NCBI GenBank assembly: GCA_046727435.1
Contig: JBKPCR010000006.1
Coordinates: 1-23,653, forward strand
Direction of reading: 5' to 3'
Length of the DNA: 23,653 nucleotides
Source: CAVPRW01 sp046727435 [NCBI: bacterium]
GTDB lineage: Bacteria > Tectomicrobia > Entotheonellia > J063
The position numbers and the translations under genes were made by a program. Below, piece by piece: positions 8,282 through 15,628 of this stretch. How positions within the stretch are numbered: position 1 is the first letter of the stretch; each line of letters starts with the position of its first letter. The notes under the pieces were generated by a model. It was not told the origin of the DNA, did no database searches, and saw only the letters and a list, made by a program, of their open reading frames with translations.

Positions 8282-8773
8282 TCACGGCAGCTGGCCATAG
8301 GGGCTCGGCCACTGCTCGCCCAGCATACGCAAATAAGTGGAGATTTGGGCCCGGTGATGCACCTCGTGCTCGACGCGTGCCAGGACGAACGCGAGCGCTG
8401 AGAGGCGTTGGTTATTTTGTGGGTTCACCAGCTCCTGGGTGAGCGAGTCGGCCGGTATAGCGCTGATCCAGGCGAGCCAATCCTGGTGCGCCCCCTCGAA
8501 CGCTGCCAGCTCAGCCTCCCAAGGCTCTGATTCTCCCAGCAGCGTGACGAGTGGGGCGGTGCGGCGTCTGACTGAGTAGCCCCAATCCCCATGCTGCACG
8601 ACCTGGAAAGCCCCCTCCTCGCTGAGATGCATGTGGCGGACCATCTGCCGAATCGTCAAAGCCCGGGGGGCAGGTATCCAGTCCAGTTGGTCCGGCGTGA
8701 CTTTTTCGAGCACTAACCGCGTGCGCTGCCGGACCTCTTCTTTGAAGCGCGCCAATTCTTCAGAAGTGTTCAT
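8282..8773 (-). CDS. DinB-family (DinB_2-like) putative metal-dependent protein
   Basis: 163 residues. The DinB/YfiT-like four-helix fold usually binds a divalent metal through three histidines. Here the candidates are His47 or His49 in RHMHLSEEGAF, and His136 and His140 in VEHEVHHRAQIS; the last segment is the hallmark H-x3-H-x-x-Q. Members include thiol-dependent transferases and many uncharacterised damage- or stress-related proteins; the specific reaction is unknown. Start ATG 8773 follows a GGAGGAG site 6 bases away. The gene runs opposite to, and ends 6 bases from, the fumarase beta gene. It is intact. Confidence 0.88.
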   Translation of the reverse strand: MNTSEELARFKEEVRQRTRLVLEKVTPDQLDWIPAPRALTIRQMVRHMHLSEEGAFQVVQHGDWGYSVRRRTAPLVTLLGESEPWEAELAAFEGAHQDWLAWISAIPADSLTQELVNPQNNQRLSALAFVLARVEHEVHHRAQISTYLRMLGEQWPSPYGQLP

Positions 8774-8915
8774 ATCGGTCTCCTCCCACTTCCGTCACAT
8801 GTTAGGATGCACTATAATGCCTGGCCAATGAGCATGTCTGCCGTCGAAACCGGGAGATCGCTGTGGATTGATGACACCGCACCGCATGTACCGTATCGGA
8901 GCAGGGAGGGTAGCC

Positions 8916-9221
8916 GTGGACCTTTGGGAGTCGGTGGTAATGTGGCTATTCCGACATCGTGGCGGACTGACAGGAGCAGTGTTGCCACCCGTGCGTCGCA
9001 TCGCCCAAGAGGTCGTGTGGGAGATCGCCCGTGAAGGATTACCGCTCAGGGACGAAGAAAAACATCGAACTGCCTTCTTTCGGATTCAACGTCGGGCTAT
9101 CGATGCGCAGATTCCTTGGGCTCCGCACGTCATCAACTTGGCCATCGAACTCGCGGTGGCCGATCTCAAGCGCCACCACAAACGCTTGGAGCAGACGGTC
9201 CCAAAACCCCAGCAGGATTGA
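8916..9221 (+). CDS. Small conserved-looking protein of unknown function
   Basis: I do not recognise a family. The preferred start is GTG 8916, with GGGAGGG five bases upstream, giving 101 residues. The frame is open from ATG 8868 as well, but that start lacks such a site. The product begins with a moderately hydrophobic stretch (LWESVVMWLF), continues as VRRIAQEVVWEIAREGLPL, and is then mainly charged and helical, ending in DLKRHHKRLEQ. No signal peptide or cysteine motif is seen. The codon pattern looks coding and the frame ends cleanly at TGA. It converges with the Lin0512-family gene, leaving 52 bases between them. Confidence 0.55.
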   Translation: MDLWESVVMWLFRHRGGLTGAVLPPVRRIAQEVVWEIAREGLPLRDEEKHRTAFFRIQRRAIDAQIPWAPHVINLAIELAVADLKRHHKRLEQTVPKPQQD

Positions 9222-9273
9222 TCGCACGGTTTGCGACCGCACGCCCATCACCTGCTAGACAACTCCGACGCAT

Positions 9274-9615
9274 TCATGGTAGGTCGAGCCGGACGATGGC
9301 CGCGGCGTTAGCGATGATGGTCCCCTCCCGACCGTCTTCTGTGGGAACCACCAAGCCTCCATGTACTACGCGCACCTCTCCGGTGCCATGCGGCAGCACG
9401 GCCAGCACCTGTGCTTTATCAACCGCCTCTGGTTTCGGCACACCGATCACGACCTCGACCCGCATCGAATCGACATCCATGCCGAGCGCCCCCGTTACCC
9501 CGAGCGAGTTATGCCACAACGCGTCGCGCAGGGCACGTACTGCCGCCTTGGTATAATCGCCGCCGCGAATATCAGTTCCCATACCCATCTCAACGACCAC
9601 CCGTTTCATCGCCAT
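9274..9615 (-). CDS. Lin0512-family protein
   Basis: 113 residues from ATG 9615, which has AAAGGAG with six bases of spacing; the frame is open upstream to 9666 but without family character. The sequence begins MAMKRVVVEMGMGTD and continues with DYTKAAVRALRDALWHNSL, VEVVIGVPKPEAVD and VRVVHGGL, a pattern I recognise as the Lin0512 family. Its biochemical function is unknown. The repeated beta-alpha pattern suggests a small cytosolic enzyme-like or ligand-binding fold. It stands alone and is intact. Confidence 0.8.
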   Translation of the reverse strand: MAMKRVVVEMGMGTDIRGGDYTKAAVRALRDALWHNSLGVTGALGMDVDSMRVEVVIGVPKPEAVDKAQVLAVLPHGTGEVRVVHGGLVVPTEDGREGTIIANAAAIVRLDLP

Positions 9616-10068
9616 CGTTTTCTCCTTTACACCTCGCGACACATAACCCTGGACGACGTAATCCACGATCCATCACCCTCGCAATACGCTGGGCATCGGT
9701 TAGAAAACGCGAGTGCCAGCCCTATCCTGACCAGTCGTATATCATGCGAGTCCGCTGAAGTCAACGCTCGCCTCACCGGAGCCGGACCGCCCCCCTCAAG
9801 TCTCTGGTCTTCCAAGTGGCTGACAAGGGTTAACCCCTCACCGTGCCGGTGCAGTAGTAGACACCTGTTGCGGATCACTTCCTTGCCTTACCCCTAATTG
9901 ACTTGAAACAGTTTCACGTGGTCTGACAGCCTGGCGGCAATCTCTATAGTAGACAGGTGTCAGACATGGCACTTCCTTTTCTGCGGTACATGCGGTATAC
10001 CGTGGATGCGACACGACCCAAGGGTGTACAAACCCCGTCACGAGCCGCGGGCGAGAGGGAGAGCAGCC
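9616..10068. other. Stretch without a supported gene; possible promoter and inverted repeat
   Basis: No frame on either strand looks protein-coding. Two things stand out. GACACCTGT (9860-9868) and ACAGGTGTC (9953-9961) form a 9-base inverted repeat, and both sites also carry TAGTAGAC or TAGTAGACA next to them in direct orientation. A sigma-70-like promoter match points right at 9923-9950. The stretch is probably the former upstream region of the cyclase remnant that follows. Confidence 0.5.
9923..9950 (+). promoter_or_regulatory. Candidate sigma-70 promoter upstream of the cyclase remnant
   Basis: CTGACA (9923-9928) and TATAGT (9945-9950) are 16 bases apart and each matches five of six consensus bases. 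It points toward the cyclase remnant at 10069 and the oxidoreductase at 10393, and could still drive the latter. Found by eye only. Confidence 0.35.
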
Positions 10069-10380
10069 AGGACGTTTGACGAGATCCTGGCTCAGGTGCT
10101 CGAGCTGCTCTAGTGCGACAAGCAGCTTTCCTATCGGGCCCTCGAGATCCGATTTGGGCTCGACGACCCTCGTCGGCTGGGGTGGGTCTCCGCATAACTG
10201 TGCAGCTCATTCTACGGGGCTTCTCCGCATGAGGAGGCCGTCACGGCCGGCGAGCGCGCTCGCGTCTTCGGCATTGCTACCGGCGATAGACCGCTGCAGG
10301 TGCTAGTGAACTTACAGCTGGGCTATGCCCTCGCCTGGCCGAAGAGCTCTGCTGGCGTCCGTTCCAGGCCCACTGTCACC
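10069..10380 (+). pseudogene. Remnant of a cyclase/ATPase/TPR regulatory protein: N-terminus joined to a TPR segment
   Basis: Read in the frame of base 10072, the sequence gives TFDEILAQVLELL-stop-CDKQLSYRALEIRFGLDD. This matches the short N-terminal domain of large adenylate/guanylate-cyclase proteins with an AAA-type ATPase and TPR repeats. It then passes directly to PRRLGWVSA-stop-LCSSFYG and EEAVTAGERARVFGIATGDRPLQVLVNLQLGYA, which resembles a TPR repeat from the far C-terminal part. The cyclase and ATPase domains, normally many hundreds of residues, are absent. The expected ATG is AGG at 10069-10071, and TAG and TAA interrupt the frame. All pieces keep one frame, so the deletion was in frame or the later part was never shifted. 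The identification is from memory of the family. Confidence 0.65.
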
Positions 10381-10392
10381 AAGGAGACCACC

Positions 10393-11415
10393 ATGACTGA
10401 AACCGTCAGCCGCGAAATTCGCCTCAAGCACCGCCCCGTTGGCCGGCCGAGCGTAGGCGACTTCGAGCTCGCCAGGGTGCCGATCCCCACACCCGGTGCG
10501 GGCGAGGTGCTGGTACGTAACCTCTACATGTCGGTCGATCCCTACATGCGCGGGCGCATGATCGAGCAGCCGAGCTATGTTCAGCCGTTTCAGCTTGGCC
10601 AGCCGCTAGAAGGGGGTTGCGTCGGACAGGTCGTGCAGTCGGAGAAAGGCACGTTTCAAGTTGGGGACTACGTTTTGGGCCGGAAGGGGTGGCGCGAGTA
10701 TTACATTTCGCATGGCGCAGACCTGACGAAGATCAATCCCACCCTAGCCCCGCTGCAGGCTTATCTCGGCATCCTGGGGATGCCCGGGTTGACGGCGTAT
10801 GTCGGTTTGCTCGACATCGGCCAACCACAGGCTGGGAACACTGTCTTTGTCTCCGCCGCCGCTGGCGCCGTGGGCTCAGTCGTCTGCCAGATCGCCAAGC
10901 TCAAGGGCTGCCGCGTAGTAGGCAGTGCCGGTTCGGCAGCCAAAGTGCAGTGGCTACAAGACGTCGCCGGGATCGATGCCGCCTTCAACTACAAAGCAGT
11001 CGACTCGCTAACCACCGAGCTTGGCAATCACTGCCCACACGGCGTCGACGTCTACTTCGATAACGTTGGCGGCGCGCACCTTGAAGCCGCACTCGAACAC
11101 ATGAATATACGAGGCCGAATCGCCTTGTGCGGTATGATCTCCCAGTATAATGAGAGCAAGCCGTCTTCCGGGCCGAGCAACCTGCGCCTGGCGGTGCGCA
11201 AGCGGCTGACGCTCTCAGGTTTTATCGTCTCCGACCACGTCGATCGCCAGCCACAGTTCTATGCCGACATGGGGGCATGGATTGCTGATGGCAGGATCAG
11301 GTGGGAGGAAACCATTGTCGATGGCATCGAGCACGCGCCCCAGGCGTTCCTCGGCCTGTTCGCGGGAGAAAATATGGGCAAGATGCTCGTCAGGCTCGGT
11401 CCAGGGGTGTCTTGA
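10393..11415 (+). CDS. NADPH-dependent MDR-family oxidoreductase (CurA / prostaglandin-reductase-like)
   Basis: 340 residues from ATG 10393, which has AAGGAG at 10381-10386. A GTG start at 10300 in the same frame would add the tail of the upstream cyclase remnant, so it is rejected. This is a zinc-independent medium-chain reductase: a GroES-like N-terminal domain with YMSVDPYMRGRM (residues 45-56), then a Rossmann domain with AAAGAVGSVVCQIAKLKG (155-172), the nucleotide motif AxxGxxG. PYMRGRM and the later ALCGMISQYN are typical of the CurA and leukotriene B4 12-hydroxydehydrogenase group, which reduces alpha,beta-unsaturated carbonyls with NADPH. The physiological substrate is unknown. The gene is intact and ends 34 bases before the broken ABC gene, with a short inverted repeat (GGTGTC/GACACC, 11406-11435) spanning the stop codon. 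Confidence 0.9.
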   Translation: MTETVSREIRLKHRPVGRPSVGDFELARVPIPTPGAGEVLVRNLYMSVDPYMRGRMIEQPSYVQPFQLGQPLEGGCVGQVVQSEKGTFQVGDYVLGRKGWREYYISHGADLTKINPTLAPLQAYLGILGMPGLTAYVGLLDIGQPQAGNTVFVSAAAGAVGSVVCQIAKLKGCRVVGSAGSAAKVQWLQDVAGIDAAFNYKAVDSLTTELGNHCPHGVDVYFDNVGGAHLEAALEHMNIRGRIALCGMISQYNESKPSSGPSNLRLAVRKRLTLSGFIVSDHVDRQPQFYADMGAWIADGRIRWEETIVDGIEHAPQAFLGLFAGENMGKMLVRLGPGVS

Positions 11416-11449
11416 CAGGGCATCAACAGGACACCAAAGGTAGTGCCAT

Positions 11450-13011
11450 ATGGCTGATGAGGTGCGAACCTACGTCGGTCTGGTGAGAGATTTTTTTCCG
11501 ACATCGCGTTTCTCCTCAATCTGGCGTGGAAGGAACACGAACCTCTTGTCGTCGGCCTGGGGACGGTGAGAACGGTGGGCGCGGTAATCCCATCGATCCA
11601 AGTCTACGTTGGAAAGCTCATCGTCGACCAGCTTGTCTATCTTATTCAAGATAGAACCCCGCAGGCACTGTATGATGTGTTGTTCTTTGTGGGAATCGAG
11701 ATCGCGTTTGGTGTGGTGCTGTATAAGCTTGATTGGATTTTTGTGGCGATTCTCGCAGGGACGATGATCCCGGTAATTCTGATCGAATTTCGCCAATCGA
11801 TCCTCACCTATCAATGGCAGACTAGTTGGAGTCGGTGGTGGAGACATGTCTGGTACTATCGCTGGGTTCTGGCGGCCTATGACTATCTTCAGGAGTTTCG
11901 TATTTTTCGCTTGAGGCCGCTGTTTATCAATCGTTATTTAGAGATTGGAGGCTGATATATCACGGCCTATCGATCACATAGCTTGAAGATGCAGAATCTA
12001 CACTTCGTCGGTTATTACAGTGGATTTGTTATTTTACTCTTTCGTGGCTTATCGAAACAGATTACCATCGGCGATGTGACGATGTATATGTCTGCATATC
12101 GAGCCGCGCTTGGGAGCCTTTCAGCACTTGTGAAAACCATTGCCGATATCTATGGAAACCATCTGTTCATTCAGGACCTGCGTGGGATACTCCTTTATCA
12201 GCCACGCATTCGCAGGGCACCGTATGCACGAATCATTGAAAAGGATATGCTGCTCGCGATCGAGTTCGAGCACGTCCGGTTTCGTTATCAGGACGAGGGT
12301 CCGTGGGTCCTTTCGGATGTCTCATTTCGCCTCGACGCCGGCATGCGCATGGCCTTGGTCGGCGACAATGGATCGGGCAAAACTACGCTGGTGAAGCTGT
12401 TGTTGCGCTTCTACGATCCAACCGAGGGGCGGATCCTGGTGAATGGGGTGGACCTGCGGGAGGTCGATTTGGACTCCTATTATGCGCGGATCGGGGTCAT
12501 TTTCCAGCAGTTCGCCCAGTATGAAGGGCGCATACGCGAGCAGATCGGCTATGGTGAGATCGAGTCGATGGAGGATTTGGAGCAGATCCGACATGGGGCC
12601 CGGCTCGCCGGTGCCGAGTCGTTCATCGAGGAACTACCCAAACGCTACGAGACCCCGCTGGGCAAGTGGGAGCTGGAAGAGGGGACGGTGAAGCTCTCCA
12701 GTGGGCAGTGGCAACGGTTGGCGCTGGCGCGAGCGTGTATGAAGCCGCAGGCGGCGCTGCTCATTCTCGATGAGCCAAGTGCCGCGTTGGATCCCGAAGC
12801 CGAGGAGGTCTTTTTTGAACTGCTGCTGCGTGAGATTCGGGGCAAGAGCATCATCTTCATCTCGCATCGCTTCTCCACGGTGAGAAGAGCTGATCAGATC
12901 CTCTCACTCCGCCATGGGCAGATCGATGAGCAGGGCACTCATGAGGAGTTGATGCAGCACAATCGCCGGTATGCCGCATTATTTCGGATGCAGGCGCGCT
13001 GGTATGGATGA
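11450..13011 (+). pseudogene. ABC exporter (membrane domain plus ATPase) broken by frameshift, deletion and in-frame TGA
   Basis: ATG 11450 starts MADEVRTYVGLVRDFF. At a run of seven T (11491-11497) the frame is lost; one extra T restores SDIAFLLNLAWKEHEPLVVGLG and continues to VGAVIPSIQVYVGKLIVDQLVYLI. The same frame meets TGA at 11953-11955 after FINRYLEIGG and goes on as YITAYRSHSLKMQNL. The ATPase domain is complete in 11983-13011: Walker A GDNGSGKTT, Q-loop FQQF, signature LSSGQWQRLALARA, Walker B LLILDEPSAALDP and the switch histidine in FISHRFS. Only about 270 codons precede the ATPase domain, against roughly 350-370 in relatives, so about 80-100 codons of membrane domain appear lost. 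The region before the ATPase is more AT-rich than its neighbours. The ATPase part could still be translated as a 342-residue protein from ATG 11983, but no ribosome binding site supports it. Confidence 0.75.
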
Positions 13012-13129
13012 CTGCTGGGCGGGAGTTATGCTATCTTGCAGGCTTGCAGGCATCCCACAGGTGAACCATCTGCCTCTCCCGCCTCTGAATGTTGGATGGT
13101 GAACGTTAAACCTGAAACGTGAGAGGGCT

Positions 13130-14230
13130 ATGCCAACGTACCCTGGTTTCGCTTACCAACAGGCAGGTGTAGATACCGATCAAGCCTCAACCGGCTTAAA
13201 AGGGCTGCTGCATTGGGTGAGGCAAACGCACGCCCTGCGCCAGGACGTGGGAACGGTGCGCTTGCCTATCGGCTACTATGCCAATGTGATCGACATCGGC
13301 CATGGCCTGGGGCTGGCCATCTCCACCGATGGCGTCGGCTCAAAACTCCTGGTGGCGCAGCTCATGGATCAATACGACACGGTCGGCATCGACTGCGTCG
13401 CCATGAACGCCAACGATATCCTATGCGTCGGCGCCCGACCGCTGTCCTTGGTCGATTACTTGGCGGTGCAGGTGCCAGAGGCACGCCTCCTGGAGCAACT
13501 GGGGAAGGGGCTGTATGAGGGGGCGAAGCAAGCGAACATCACCATCGCTGGCGGCGAGCTGGCGCAGATCGGCGAGATGATCAAGGGGGTCCGCGACGGC
13601 TATGCCTTTGATCTGGCGGCGACGTGCGTCGGGACTGTGGCCCTGGACCACATCCTGGTCGGCCAGCATATTGAAGAGGGCGATGTGCTGATCGGATTGG
13701 CCAGCACCGGCATCCACAGCAATGGCCTGACGTTAGCGCGCCGCGTCTTGCTGGATCAGGGGGGGTTACGCGTCAACCAATATGTCCCAGAACTTGGTCG
13801 GCTCCTGGGGGAAGAATTGTTGGCCCCAACGCGCATCTATGTGCGAGAGGTCTGCGCCATGCTCGATGCTCAACTCCCCATCAAGGCGCTCTTGCACATC
13901 ACCGGTGATGGGTTGCTCAATCTGCGTCGGATTCAGGCGTCGATGGGCTTCGTCATCGAACAACTACCGGAGCCGCAACCAATCTTTCACCTGATTCAAG
14001 CGCGTGGGCGGGTCAGCGAGGCGGAGATGTACCAGGTCTTCAATATGGGAGTGGGGTTTTGTGTCGTAACGGCGCCGGCGGCAGCTGCTCACGTCCACGC
14101 CATCGTCCGCCAGCATGGCATCACAGCCTATGACCTGGGCCACGCCGTGGCAGACCCCGACCGACGTATTTGGGTGAGGCCGAAAAGACTGGTCAGTGCT
14201 GGCCAGGCGCTGGTGTTGGCAGAGAGCTAG
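13130..14230 (+). CDS. purM: Phosphoribosylformylglycinamidine cyclo-ligase (AIR synthetase)
   Basis: 366 residues, slightly longer than the E. coli enzyme. PurM closes the imidazole ring of 5-aminoimidazole ribotide from FGAM using ATP, in cytosolic purine synthesis. STDGVGSKLL (residues 65-74) and GIDCVAMNANDILCVGA (86-102) are the family nucleotide and substrate loops, followed by TIAGGELAQI, GLASTGIHSNGLTL and HITGDGLLNL. The central GGELAQIGEM and GDGLLNL variants are those of the PurM branch seen in some uncultured bacteria and archaea; that placement is from memory. A GAGAGGG site precedes ATG 13130, though with short spacing. The stop TAG shares the CTAG at 14227-14230 with the stop of the opposite gene. 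The frame is intact; no other pur genes are nearby. Confidence 0.95.
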   Translation: MPTYPGFAYQQAGVDTDQASTGLKGLLHWVRQTHALRQDVGTVRLPIGYYANVIDIGHGLGLAISTDGVGSKLLVAQLMDQYDTVGIDCVAMNANDILCVGARPLSLVDYLAVQVPEARLLEQLGKGLYEGAKQANITIAGGELAQIGEMIKGVRDGYAFDLAATCVGTVALDHILVGQHIEEGDVLIGLASTGIHSNGLTLARRVLLDQGGLRVNQYVPELGRLLGEELLAPTRIYVREVCAMLDAQLPIKALLHITGDGLLNLRRIQASMGFVIEQLPEPQPIFHLIQARGRVSEAEMYQVFNMGVGFCVVTAPAAAAHVHAIVRQHGITAYDLGHAVADPDRRIWVRPKRLVSAGQALVLAES

Positions 14231-14709
14231 GGTGTGCGCTCGAGCAAGATCTCCGGCTCCCGCTCCGGCGCTCGCGCCAACTCGGCACGATCCTCTGCTG
14301 ACAATTCTAGCACCGTGGCCTGTTGCCCGAAGTCGGAGTTGATGAGCCCCTGGCGCCCCTGCTGGAACACCCAGCCCTTGGCAAACCCGCCAGCGACCTT
14401 TTCATCGGCAAACACTCCGAGCCGTTGGCCACGCTCATCCACGGCCTTCCACAACGGTTTGTCAGCGGCACCGTCGGGCCATGCCTGCCCCAGGTTTTCC
14501 AAGGTGGCGAGAATGGCCCCCGCGTCGGTCGCCAGGGTGCCCAGCGTTGCCACCACGCGACCTCCTGTCCGACGCTCGAAGACCCGAATCACCCCATAGG
14601 CCAGGCCAATGGCATAAACGTCGGACAGAATGACGTGCCCCGAGGCCTGTCTGTGCAGCGCTGGGATCATCTGGCGAATCTGTTCCGCCGTCAGCAAAGG
14701 CACAACCAC
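14227..14709 (-). CDS. Unknown 160-residue protein at the end of the efflux operon
   Basis: I do not recognise a family. The start is GTG 14709, immediately after the stop codon of the DUF4412-like gene, with a GGGGGA site overlapping the end of that gene. This tight junction argues for translational coupling. The protein has no signal peptide or membrane segment. It has an N-terminal helical part (LTAEQIRQMIPALHRQASGHVI), a mixed alpha/beta middle with VIRVFERRTGGRVVATLG, and an acidic, Glu/Arg-rich C-terminus. Its last codon overlaps the purM stop codon on the other strand. Context suggests a role linked to the RND pump or envelope, but this is only inference. Confidence 0.75.
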   Translation of the reverse strand: MVVPLLTAEQIRQMIPALHRQASGHVILSDVYAIGLAYGVIRVFERRTGGRVVATLGTLATDAGAILATLENLGQAWPDGAADKPLWKAVDERGQRLGVFADEKVAGGFAKGWVFQQGRQGLINSDFGQQATVLELSAEDRAELARAPEREPEILLERTP

Positions 14710-15591
14710 TTATTCCCCCTTTTTCATTTTTTCCAGCTCTTCACCAAAGAACTCGCGTAGGTCGATGCGTCGATACCCCTCCGGTACTTGAAATTCGCGA
14801 TCCGGGATGTCGCGCTTGTCGAGGCGCACCACCTCGGTCACCGATTCGGGTTCTCCACCCTCCCCAAGCTCGACGATTTTGATCGGATAGCCCTGCTCCA
14901 GTAGTTGCTCGTAGGCAGGATCCTCCTCTACCGCCTGTCGATTGGGGATGTCAGCCATGATTGCCTGCGTAAGCTGAGCCTGTAGGCCCCTCAGACGCTT
15001 CAAGTCGAGATCAGCTTTCAGCGTCAAGCCCTTGGCCAGCCACACCTCTTGATAGGGCTTGTCATCGGCATAGACCATGATCTTCGTGGCTTGTCGCCCC
15101 GCGATCGTGGCCGTCTCAGTGGTCGGCTCGATTTTCACCGCTGGTCGCTTAACAGCGGGCTGTGATGGCGATGACGCGTTGGAACTGCGCATCTGTTGGA
15201 GCAGGTCCTCCACCGACTTGCGCTGGTCGGGAGGCATCTCTTTCATCGCCTCCTCCATCTGCTCCCGTGCCAGGTCGTTGGAGGCTTGCTGGAAAGTTTT
15301 GACCTCTTGAACGTAGGCGTCGACCGTGCCACTCCAGTACACACGATTCTCTTGATCGGTCGCGATAAACAGATTCTTTCCAAAATCCATAATGAATGTG
15401 TTGCCATCACCCACGGTCTTCAGGCGGTTTTTCGAGATATACTGCAGCGTTCTGGTGCCTTCCGCCCCAAGATTGGCGTATTCGATCTGCTCGATCATCC
15501 AGCCGGCACTGGCCATCGTGGGCATCCCGAGGCCTATGGCCCAGAGAGCGACAGCGTACCGCGCGATCCATCCTCGTCCTAGCCGTCCCAT
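14710..15591 (-). CDS. DUF4412-like periplasmic protein in the efflux operon
   Basis: 293 residues with a clear N-terminal signal peptide (hydrophobic AVALWAIGLGMPTMASA, likely cleaved near residue 30). The first half has YANLGAEGTRTLQYISKNRLKTV, FIMDFGKNLFIATDQENRVYW and YVQEVKTF, a beta-rich pattern like DUF4412 proteins, which have a lipoprotein-carrier-like look. A charged helical and Ser/Pro-rich linker (about 110-150) follows, then TIAGRQATKIMVYADDKPYQEVWLAKGL. The start ATG 15591 is preceded by a G-rich run AGGGGGGG. It lies 37 bases after the RND gene, on the same strand, so it is probably co-transcribed. A role in handling a ligand or lipid in the periplasm is plausible but unproven. 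Confidence 0.8.
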   Translation of the reverse strand: MGRLGRGWIARYAVALWAIGLGMPTMASAGWMIEQIEYANLGAEGTRTLQYISKNRLKTVGDGNTFIMDFGKNLFIATDQENRVYWSGTVDAYVQEVKTFQQASNDLAREQMEEAMKEMPPDQRKSVEDLLQQMRSSNASSPSQPAVKRPAVKIEPTTETATIAGRQATKIMVYADDKPYQEVWLAKGLTLKADLDLKRLRGLQAQLTQAIMADIPNRQAVEEDPAYEQLLEQGYPIKIVELGEGGEPESVTEVVRLDKRDIPDREFQVPEGYRRIDLREFFGEELEKMKKGE

Positions 15592-15628
15592 TTCCCCCCC
15601 TAGGGGTTATCTTCCACGCGTAGCGGGA

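Noticed and set aside
10300-10392. N-terminal extension of the MDR oxidoreductase from GTG 10300
   Set aside because: The extra 31 residues match the TPR remnant rather than the reductase family, and AAGGAG stands before ATG 10393.
7592-11955. Stop-codon reassignment or recoding (selenocysteine, pyrrolysine) to explain in-frame TAG, TGA and TAA
   Set aside because: All three codons interrupt remnants, and all three also end intact genes here (for example purM TAG, the CoA-transferase TGA, hyuA TAA). The interrupted genes carry further damage, and no recoding hairpin is evident.
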